DNA from: Brugia malayi
Taxonomy: Eukaryota > Nematoda > Chromadorea > Rhabditida > Onchocercidae
Assembly: GCF_000002995.4 (NCBI RefSeq)
Contig: NW_025062346.1
Span: forward strand, 1 to 27,891
Length of the DNA: 27,891 bases
Reading direction: 5' to 3'
In this document: positions 22,381-27,891 of the stretch, piece after piece
How the letters are laid out: every line of letters starts with the position of its first letter
How positions within the stretch are numbered: the first letter of the stretch is position 1
Notes under the pieces: generated by a model
The model's input: the letters and a program-made list of their open reading frames with translations, nothing else
Told to the model about the DNA's origin: nothing
Databases searched by the model: none
Position numbers and translations under genes: made by a program

Positions 22381-22591
22381 TTACATATTATTCGCTAGTA
22401 GACAAAATTGTTCAACAGTTAAGTTTTTTGGACGTTCCCCTATTAACTCTGGCGATTTTAAATCACCGAAGTTACATGCTATATCGTAGTCATAGCCAAT
22501 CTTCATCTCACTTCCCTCTCCAGCGACAACAGAGACCTGATTAGCAAAGGTTGATTTACTAAATGAGCCGATAAAACCAGAAACAGTAGAA
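22381..22591 (-). pseudogene. C-terminal fragment of an unassigned bacterial protein
   Basis: About 70 codons of open minus-strand frame ending at a TAA (22381-22383). It reads [20 protein letters not shown], then VSVVAGEGSEMKIGYDYDIA, and ends NLTVEQFCLLANNM. Residue make-up is protein-like and the frame is clean, so this is probably the true C-terminus of a Wolbachia gene. The 5' end is cut where the mutS ATPase fragment begins on the other strand (~22592). I do not recognise the family. Confidence 0.5.
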
Positions 22592-22592
22592 G

Positions 22593-23156
22593 GAATTCAA
22601 TATTTGCAATGAAAGACACCCAGTTGTTGAAGTTAACGATAAGTTCATTGCAAATAGCATCAATTTGTCTGGTATACATCTAATTACTGGCCCTAATATG
22701 GCTGAAAAAAGCACTTTCTTGAGGCAAAACGCTCTCATTGCAATTTTAGCTCATATGGATTCATTTGTGCCAGCAGATAGTGCACATATTGGAGTGAATG
22801 ATAAGATATTCAGCAGGGTTGGCGCAACGGATAATATAACGGCTGGTTATTCCACCTTCATGGTGGAGATGATTGAAACAGCAACCATAGTCAACCAAGC
22901 AACAGACCGTTCCTTGGTAATACTTGATGAAATTGGTAGAGGAACAGGAGTGTATGATGGCTTATCTATTGCTCAGGCGGTAATTGAACATATTCACAAT
23001 GTAAATAAGTGCCGCGCTATCTCTGCAACTCATTATACTAAAATAAGCAAATACTTGAAAAGTGTCAAGTGTTTCTGTGTGAGAATAAAAGAATGGAAAG
23101 AGGAGGTGATCTTTCTACATGAAGTAGTTGAGGGCGTTGCAGATGAGTCATATGGA
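22593..23156 (+). pseudogene. mutS: mutS ATPase-domain fragment with damaged Walker A
   Basis: Covers domain V of MutS, from [20 protein letters not shown] to ADESYG, in one open frame without a native start. The Walker A loop normally reads TGPNMAGKST; here it is [10 protein letters not shown], so the glycine before the catalytic Lys is replaced by Glu, which should abolish nucleotide binding. Walker B reads [12 protein letters not shown] with VYDGLS following, where the family has GTSTYDGLS. The His-switch area [18 protein letters not shown] appears shortened. After DESYG the frame stays open to 23330 but no longer looks like MutS. Loss of key residues with an open frame fits a non-functional nuclear copy. 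Confidence 0.92.
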
Positions 23157-23524
23157 ACACTCGATGCTAGTACACATAGGGAAGCATTATTGCTGCTTAA
23201 GGAAAGCTCCAATGATTTGATATATAAACACAAAGTTATGAAACAAGCATTCTTTTCTTCAGCGGACAATCGTAGTTTTAGTCAGAGCAAATTGAACATT
23301 GAAAATTATTTACTAAAAAAAAAAAAATAAAATTGATGTGGAAAACGAATGAATTACTTTGCGAAGTGTAAAGTAAGTTTAATTGAAAAGATAAATAAAA
23401 TAATCTCTAATATGGTAATAACTACAGCCAGTGCAGTAGCAGAGGTTGAACGAATGTCTATTTTGTTGAGCCAAGTAAAGCATGAAACTCTACTAACAAT
23501 GCAAGTTCTAAACGAGCATAAGCC
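23157..23524 (+). pseudogene. Unassigned coding-like pieces between mutS and nuoA
   Basis: The mutS frame continues as [20 protein letters not shown], then [20 protein letters not shown], and ends in a 13 A tract (23315-23327) coding LLKKKK and a stop at 23328. A second frame starts with ATG at 23349 (MNYFAKCKVSLIEKINKII, then VITTASAVAEVERMSIL) and reads into antisense nuoA at ~23525. Neither piece matches a family I know. The minus strand is also open across the second piece as an extension of nuoA, so its strand is uncertain. Confidence 0.35.
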
Positions 23525-23872
23525 CCATTCTAATGCACCTTTACACCACTCATGGATAAAACCTACAGTAAGTATTGCAAGAAATATCATCATAGACCAA
23601 AATCCACAATAGCTTATTTTAGATAAAGAAATAGCGCAAGGAAAAAGAAAAGCAATTTCTAAGTCAAATATCATAAATAATACTGAAACTAAATAAAACT
23701 TAATGTCAAAATTTTTTCTTGCTCTTGATAAAGGGTTAAAACCGCACTCATATGTAGAAAGTTTTTCACTATCTGGTTTGCTTATTGCAAGAAACATAGG
23801 CAATACACCCAAAGCAAGAGATAGTATAATTGACACGCAGATAAAAATTGCTATAGCTAAATATTCACTCAT
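23525..23872 (-). pseudogene. nuoA: NADH-quinone oxidoreductase subunit A, nearly full length, 3' end lost
   Basis: NuoA is a small membrane subunit of respiratory complex I. From ATG at 23872 there are 116 codons with three membrane helices (about residues 3-30, 59-84 and 88-109), the loop motif YECGFNPLSRARKNFDIKFY and the conserved FDLEIAFLFP. The family usually ends ALEWE or similar; here the frame reads ALEW then runs into unrelated sequence for ~56 more codons because the native stop was lost at the junction at 23524. LFPC replaces the usual LFPW. It lies 25 bp downstream of the HIT gene on the same strand, which looks like a preserved native arrangement. Confidence 0.9.
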
Positions 23873-23897
23873 TTAATAAAACTCGTAGAAAGCAACA

Positions 23898-24203
23898 CTA
23901 CAAATTTACATGCTTTCCTAATCTTTTATCACCTAAAATATCCATATGAAAGTGCGGCACAACTTGTTCCCCGTTTCACCGCAGTTAGTAACTAATCTAT
24001 ATCCTGTTTTTTTCTAGGTTATATTTATAAGTTATCTCTCTTACAGTTTTAAAGAAGCCTACTATTTCCTCCGCAGAAGCTTTAAAAATAAAATCATCAT
24101 ATGAAATATATTGACTTTTCGTTACAACTAAAATGTGAAATGGTGCATCAGGATACTTATCGTAAAATGCCAAGACATCCTCATCCTCATAAACCTTCTT
24201 GCA
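23898..24203 (-). pseudogene. HIT-family nucleotide hydrolase, frameshifted
   Basis: HIT (HinT-like) proteins hydrolyse nucleoside phosphoramidates and related nucleotides. The first segment CKKVYEDEDVLAFYDKYPDA leads to HILVVTKSQYISY and on to YKYNLEK. The frame then shifts in an A run (~24005): GYRLVTN continues in the next frame. A second shift (~23965) restores EQVVPHFHMDILGDKRLGKH and a stop at 23898-23900. The active-site signature H-x-H-x-H reads HFHMD, so the third His is replaced by Asp. The first ~11 codons are missing at the junction near 24204. Two frameshifts and a lost His make it a clear pseudogene. Confidence 0.9.
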
Positions 24204-24360
24204 ACTCACCCCTTAATATTTGAGCAAAGATGTTATTGCTATCATAGTATTTATTGCACATGCTTTAGAGGCACGACCACCTTTTTCTCTTCCTGGGTTC
24301 AGAATAGGTGTAGATGAAGGGCTCTCCATTTTACTGTTAGAGACATCTCCTTCAAAGCGT
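24204..24360. pseudogene. Unassigned fragment between HIT and rplO
   Basis: Both strands are open for ~50 codons. Minus reads SNSKMESPSSTPILNPGREK then GGRASKACAINTMIAITSLL to a stop; plus reads SKDVIAIIVFIAHALEARPP then FSLPGFRIGVDEGLSILLLE. I cannot tell which strand, if either, is real. It is cleanly different from both neighbours, so it is probably a separately joined piece of bacterial (perhaps intergenic or repeat) DNA. Confidence 0.35.
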
Positions 24361-24492
24361 AGCCTTCTGCCCTTTATGTCCCCTACCAGATGTTTTACCT
24401 TTACCACAACCAATACCTCTAACTATTAATTTAGGCTTTTTTTTCTTCAATAATTCAGTAAATATAGAGTTTAACTTTATAACATTATTCAT
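24361..24492 (-). pseudogene. rplO: Ribosomal protein L15 N-terminal fragment
   Basis: From ATG at 24492, 44 codons read [15 protein letters not shown], a basic stretch, then [20 protein letters not shown]. The last is the conserved glycine/lysine-rich L15 signature that threads into 23S rRNA. After GQKA the sequence becomes unrelated and a stop follows within three codons, so about two thirds of L15 is missing. It starts 3 bp after the rpsE stop, which matches the spc ribosomal-protein operon order (rpsE, then rplO when rpmD is absent). The two genes were therefore transferred as one piece. Confidence 0.9.
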
Positions 24493-24495
24493 ACT

Positions 24496-24831
24496 TTACC
24501 TGTTTCCGACTACCTCGCCAATCTTTTTACTTCTTTTGCTCGCTACTTGACGAGGAGATAACATATTATCAAAGACCTGTACATATAATACTGCACATAT
24601 AACGTTATGAGGATTATTCGATCTAGTAGATTTAGCTACTACATCTTTTATGCCCAACACCTCAAAAACCGACCCAATCGATCCCGCAGCAATAATGCCT
24701 GTTCCAGCTCTAGCTGCTCTTAAAACTATTTCACCAGAGCAAAATTTAGCCTTAATATCATGGTGCAAAGTTCTACCTTCACGTAAATACACTCTAATCA
24801 CCGATTTTTTTGCAGCATTTACAGCTTTTAT
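24496..24831 (-). pseudogene. rpsE: Ribosomal protein S5 C-terminal fragment
   Basis: S5 is a small-subunit protein at the decoding centre. The fragment begins at [20 protein letters not shown], then [20 protein letters not shown], and runs to [11 protein letters not shown] and a TAA at 24496-24498. The N-terminal double-stranded-RNA-binding domain is lost; the open frame extends to an ATG at 24861, but those ten codons are not S5. Odd points: [13 protein letters not shown] has changes from the usual GIIAGG pattern, and [13 protein letters not shown] carries two extra residues where the family usually has a form like AVFKAFDNML, suggesting a 6-base insertion. Confidence 0.92.
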
Positions 24832-24849
24832 CCTCCTATAGGAGAAATT

Positions 24850-25000
24850 AATGCAAAGCATTACTTATAAATTCTTTTACAGTTTCATAATTATTAGTTT
24901 CGCAGCGGTTGTAACATAATTCACTATTTTCTTTTGGTATTTTTATGTTAACTGTAAAATTCTTTTCTTGAGAAAGGCAGCTAACAAGCAGTTGTTGTCA
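24850..25000 (-). pseudogene. C-terminal fragment, unassigned
   Basis: A clean ~49-codon minus-strand frame reading QQLLVSCLSQEKNFTVNIKI, then PKENSELCYNRCETNNYETV, then KEFISNALH and a TAA. It looks like a real protein C-terminus, and stops lie just upstream in the same frame. I do not recognise the family. It abuts the rpsE fragment at ~24832-24850. Confidence 0.45.
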
Positions 25001-25587
25001 GTAAATCTTCAGCTACAAATATTTAAGAAATCCACCAAGTAAGAAAAAGACAAAAGAAGCCCTAGTTAATATCTATTTAAAAACACTAGCGTTTTTTTAT
25101 GTTTTAAATACTTAATAATCGCGACTTAGTTGTTTTTTATTGCAACTAACCTTTAGTCATAAATGTTTTAGAAATTTACTAGGCAAAAAAGGCAAAAGAT
25201 ATATTGTGGTAGATAGTATTTATTCTCTAATCCTGTAAATTAGCATATTATACTCCTAAACGCTTTATAAGCGAGTTTCAACTTATATAGGCAAAAAATT
25301 AGAAATATTGTGAAGACATAAGGTAATATAGTGCAAAAAATTAAACATAAGATGCTAACTATATAACACTTTATTATTTTAATCTGCACAGATTGAAGGT
25401 AACTTAATACCTCCAGTATCAGGATAAGGGGGCTAGCGAGGTTTGTTTTTTAATTGCATATTTTTTCTTAAGTAGTTAAATGGCCATTTTACAATGAATT
25501 TTGTCAGTAACCACACTAAGTTTCTTGGTTGCTATGCAATAAAGTTCAGCAGCTATATATAACTTGAATTTATTTATGGTGTGCATT
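25001..25587. other. Non-coding stretch upstream of the PLD-family fragment
   Basis: About 590 bp with stops in all frames. It contains a hairpin, TTAGTTG (25126-25132) and CAACTAA (25143-25149), with a T-rich loop, and a small palindrome CGCTT-TAT-AAGCG near 25261. It is probably bacterial intergenic DNA with possible host filler; nothing else recognisable. Confidence 0.45.
25126..25149. terminator. Hairpin, possible old terminator
   Basis: A perfect 7 bp stem, TTAGTTG and CAACTAA, with a 10-base loop. No clear T run follows on either strand outside the loop, so a terminator role is only a guess. Confidence 0.25.
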
Positions 25588-25971
25588 ATGAGGTTGTCTT
25601 TCTTAGATTCAAAAATTACTGTCTACTTTACTCCATGAGAAGATTATGCTCAGCAAGTAATTAATACAATAGATCAATCTGAGAAATCCATTTTGGTTCA
25701 ATAATACAAATTTACTCTTGAGAAAGTGGCTAATTCTCTAGTTGAAGCAAAAAAACGTAGCGTTGATATTAAAATTATTCTAGATAAATCATAGCACATT
25801 CAAAACATAGTGTTATGCACAAGTTATTTGAAGAAGGAATACCAATTTGGATTGATTACAATCCAGAAATCGCTCATAATAGAATATTAATTATGATGAC
25901 CACAAGGTTATTACAGGGTCGTCCAATCTCAGTGATACAGCTGAAGAAAGAAATGCTGAAAAATTACTAAC
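25588..25971 (+). pseudogene. Phospholipase-D-family endonuclease (Nuc-like) pseudogene
   Basis: Nuc-like PLD proteins cut phosphodiester bonds using H-x-K-x4-D motifs. The frame from ATG 25588 reads KITVYFTP, a TGA stop (25636-25638), EDYAQQVINTIDQSEKSILV, a TAA stop (25702-25704), KVANSLVEAKKRSVDIKIIL and a TAG stop (25792-25794). After a frameshift come VMHKLFEEGIPIWIDYNPEI and AHNRILI; a further shift gives DDHKVITGSSNLSDTAEERN. The catalytic HxK is HNR (25875-25883), with Lys replaced by Arg, and the following GSSN (25916-25927) is the usual GSxN. Three stops, two frameshifts and a damaged motif make it one of the most decayed genes here. It runs straight into ftsZ at ~25972. Confidence 0.88.
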
Positions 25972-25973
25972 TA

Positions 25974-26367
25974 TTGCGAGTGGGCGGTGCTGGTGGGAAA
26001 GCTGTGAACAACATGATCCAGTCTAATTTGCAAGGAGTGAATTTTGTTGTAGCAAATACCGATGCTGAAGCACTAGAAAAATCATTATGTGATAAGAAAA
26101 TTCAGTTAGGTATTAATTTAACTAAGGGCCTTGGTGCTGGTGCTTTGCCTGATGTTGGCAAGGGTGCAGCAGAAGAGTCAATGATGAGATAGATTATGGA
26201 GCATATAAAAGATAGCCATATGCTTTTCATCACGGTAGGGAGAGTGGTGGCACTGGAACAGGCGCAGCGCCAGTAATCGAAAAAGCAACAAGAGAGGCAA
26301 GAGCTGGAGTTAAGGATAAAGCGTCAAAAGAAAAAAAGATATTGACTGTTGGAGTTGTAACCAAACC
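25974..26367 (+). pseudogene. ftsZ: Cell-division GTPase FtsZ fragment
   Basis: FtsZ is the tubulin-like GTPase of the bacterial division ring. The fragment begins at VGGAGGKAVNNMIQSNLQGV and continues VNFVVANTDAEALEKSLCDK, LTKGLGAGALPDVGKGAAEE. Frame breaks follow near 26184-26195 (TAG at 26190-26192). Another shift near 26235 leads to GGTGTGAAPVIEKA and ILTVGVVTKP. The tubulin signature GGGTGTG reads ESGGTGTG with local base loss, so the nucleotide site is broken. About one third of the gene is present. The left edge abuts the PLD fragment; the right edge abuts iscS (minus) at 26365-26370, where 'acca' could belong to either gene. Confidence 0.93.
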
Positions 26368-26801
26368 ATATTCCCTTTAAGTTCACTTAAAATTCTTTCT
26401 AGCGCCAAAAGATCGACAATACCCCCCTGATTGACGGGTATTATATGTGGATTGCACGCAGAATTAAGAATTGAGGGATGTTCTACAGCTGAAATCACAT
26501 GTTGAAAGCCTGCTATCCCTTTCATAACAAGACTATTTGCTTCAGTTGCACCAGACGTAAAAACTATTTCCTTATTACTTGGAACGCCAATAGCACTACG
26601 AATGTTATCCCTTGCATCCTGAAGAATCCTTCTTGCTTCTTGTCCCTTTCTATGTAACGATGAAGGATTCAAAACCTGTTTTGATAGGACTTCAAGTATA
26701 CTCTATTTTACACTGTCACTAACTGGAAAAGTTGCATTATAGTCAGCGTATATATAATCACTATTTTCTAAAGAAAATAAATTCAAATGTTCATTTGCCA
26801 C
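26368..26801 (-). pseudogene. iscS: Cysteine desulfurase N-terminal fragment (IscS/NifS type)
   Basis: These PLP enzymes take sulfur from cysteine for Fe-S clusters. The likely start is GTG at 26801 (an in-frame TAA sits directly upstream), giving VANEHLNLFSLENSDYIYAD and YNATFPVSDSVK. A TAG stop (26703-26705) follows, then SILEVLSKQVLNPSSLHRKG, the PLP-phosphate motif TSGATEANSLVMKG and AVEHPSIL, with the His that stacks on PLP. The frame ends at LSELKGNMV, where ftsZ begins on the other strand. The PLP-binding Lys and the catalytic Cys loop lie in the missing C-terminal two thirds. The gene symbol is by type; a second desulfurase paralogue is possible. Confidence 0.88.
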
Positions 26802-26934
26802 TTAATTAGCCTACTATTAACTATATATTAGCTTTAACACGGTAAAAAGCTTGTTGCAAAAACAGTAAAATTAATACATAATTAATATATGCACAATTTA
26901 TATATCTGTTAACAGGTTTTCATTAGGAGCTGCC
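26802..26934. promoter_or_regulatory. Divergent intergenic region
   Basis: 133 bp between the starts of iscS (minus) and the hydrolase (plus), with no coding sequence. Both genes keep their start codons at its edges, so this may be native bacterial intergenic DNA transferred together with both 5' ends. AGGAG at 26925-26929, 5 bases before the GTG at 26935, is a good ribosome binding site and decides the hydrolase start. Confidence 0.55.
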
Positions 26935-27451
26935 GTGGTAGAAGTTTTTTTAAATAATGCAACAAAAAAAAAAAAAAAAATAGAAGGTGAGTACCACCAG
27001 AGCAAAGAGACCAACGCACTAGTTGTGTTAATTTTACATCATCACCCTCAATATGGTGACAGTATGGATAGTAAAATGATACATAGTATATACACATCTT
27101 TTGTAGATAACAATTTTTCTGCATTGAAAATTAACTTCCGTGGTGTTGGAAATCCACTGGAACTTTCGATAAGGGTATAGGGGAGTTAACTGACGCCGCA
27201 ATAGCCATTGATTGGCTTCAAGAACACAACCCTAGTAATGTTCCAATTTGGATCGTTGGTTTTTCCTTTGGAGCATGGGTAGCTATGCAACTGATAATGC
27301 GCAGACCTGAGATAGTAGGCTTTATTGCTTTTTCCTTCCAGCAACAAAGTATGATTTCTCTTTTCTCTCCCCTATCCGGTTCCTGGGCTTATCATACAAA
27401 GCAGTAATGACACAATTTCAGAAGAAAGTGATGTAACAGAATTAGCAAACT
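26935..27451 (+). pseudogene. Alpha/beta hydrolase pseudogene, frameshifted
   Basis: Starts at GTG 26935: VVEVFLNNAT, a lysine run coded by a 17 A tract (26964-26980), then IEGEYHQSKETNALVVLILH and HHPQYGDSMDSKMIHSIYTS. It continues SALKINFRGVG, after which one base is lost near 27151, and the next frame reads STGTFDKGIGELTDAAIAID. The nucleophile elbow G-F-S-F-G (27258-27272) is intact. Further shifts near 27337 and 27375 lead to PATKYDFSFLSP and VPGLIIQSSNDTISEESDV. The frame ends at TELANS, where antisense dnaN begins. The catalytic Asp region (SSNDTIS) is present, but the C-terminal His is lost. Substrate unknown. Confidence 0.88.
26964..26980 (+). repeat. Poly-A tract inside the hydrolase pseudogene, 17 A
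   Basis: A 17 A run inside codons 10-16 of the hydrolase, coding lysines where related proteins appear to have a shorter segment. One of three long A runs within or at the ends of bacterial pieces here (also 20076-20099 and 23315-23327). Confidence 0.75.
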
Positions 27452-27786
27452 CGTTTACCTCAAATTGACATCCAAATCAGCTGGCAACTTCTTCACTATA
27501 TCGTGTAAGTATGTGCTGAAACTTTTACTTCTCCTTCTGTTGACACATCTGCAGCAAGTGAAGCAAATATTGAAATATCAAGATCAGTAGCCATTAATTT
27601 TATGCTGCCATGTTGTGCTTTAATATTTATACACGCCAAGATATCTATTGCATTACGCCTTTCGACCACTCCACTTACTCTGGACAACGTACTTAAAAGA
27701 CTTGCACGGCCTATGCTAAAACGCATTTGCTTACATACAGAACTTTGTTTTTTGATTTCTACATCTATACCCCCAACCTGTGACAT
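27452..27786 (-). pseudogene. dnaN: DNA polymerase III beta clamp (dnaN) N-terminal fragment
   Basis: DnaN forms the sliding clamp of replication. From ATG at 27786 the frame reads MSQVGGIDVEIKKQSSVCKQ, then MRFSIGRASLLSTLSRVSGV and VERRNAIDILACINIKAQHG, LMATDLDISIFASLAADVST. The MRFSIGR Met (27726) matches the usual start of the family, so the 20 codons before it are either a genus-specific extension or not translated. A one-base loss after SAHT near 27508 breaks the frame (stop at 27496-27498); KKLPADLDVN continues in another frame, followed by another shift, to ~27452. Only part of the first of three clamp domains is present. Confidence 0.9.
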
Positions 27787-27891
27787 TATCTATTCTTAAA
27801 AATATTTCAAATGATATCCACATTCTACGTAAAGTGAAGTGCTTATTTATATTTTTACCGGAAGAGTGGTTTTTATACTATGGTTTAGCCT
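27787..27891. other. Window end, upstream of dnaN
   Basis: About 105 bp of AT-rich sequence before the dnaN start, with no recognisable gene or motif. It is probably the native upstream region of dnaN. Confidence 0.4.

Noticed and set aside
24220..24429. A 69-codon plus-strand gene antisense to rplO
   Set aside because: Its second half is antisense to the L15 signature; the first half is open on both strands without family support.
26909..27124. A minus-strand 71-codon frame
   Set aside because: It is the shadow of the alpha/beta hydrolase frame, with phenylalanines coming from the A tract.
19879..27786. A living Wolbachia genome segment or functional operon
   Set aside because: All recognisable genes are truncated, and many have frameshifts, stops or lost catalytic residues. 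Gene order is scrambled and satellite DNA adjoins.

Overview
The window looks like nuclear DNA of a filarial-type nematode. Two independent signs support this. (1) The left half is AT-rich satellite DNA that carries short blocks of TTAGGC, the nematode telomere repeat. (2) The right part is a patchwork of broken bacterial genes whose proteins look Wolbachia/Rickettsiales-like, as expected for nuclear Wolbachia transfers (nuwts) in filarial genomes. The exact species cannot be named from sequence alone, and the Wolbachia assignment rests on protein recognition, not a search.

Layout. Positions 1-14173 hold a higher-order satellite array: six full ~2.13 kb units plus a partial seventh, each unit built of six diverged ~290-480 bp monomers. 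Each monomer carries a palindromic 'CTGGTCA ... TGACCAG' box, and one monomer per unit carries a 59 bp hairpin with TTAGGC repeats inside. Positions 14174-14590 are a rearranged junction where the regular array breaks. Positions 14590-19545 hold more diverged monomers, including a second, ~1.29 kb repeat made from the same monomer family. No host gene was found here.

Positions ~19.55-27.9 kb are less AT-rich and hold the bacterial fragments. In order: an unassigned degenerate coding remnant (minus), ubiE (minus), nth (plus), mutS N-terminus (minus), an unassigned C-terminal fragment (minus), mutS ATPase domain (plus), unassigned pieces, nuoA and a HIT-family gene (minus, in native tandem), an unassigned piece, rplO and rpsE (minus, native operon order), an unassigned C-terminus (minus), a phospholipase-D-family gene (plus), ftsZ (plus), iscS-type cysteine desulfurase (minus), an alpha/beta hydrolase (plus) and dnaN (minus).

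None of these genes is complete and undamaged. Most are 130-600 bp pieces butted directly against pieces of unrelated genes on either strand, and many carry frameshifts, in-frame stops or lost catalytic residues. They do not form a pathway: they cover DNA repair, respiration, translation, division and Fe-S assembly, which is what random pieces of a bacterial chromosome would give. The most interesting points are the telomere-repeat hairpin embedded in a satellite, the conserved palindromic box, and the highly shuffled nuwt mosaic beside the satellite.
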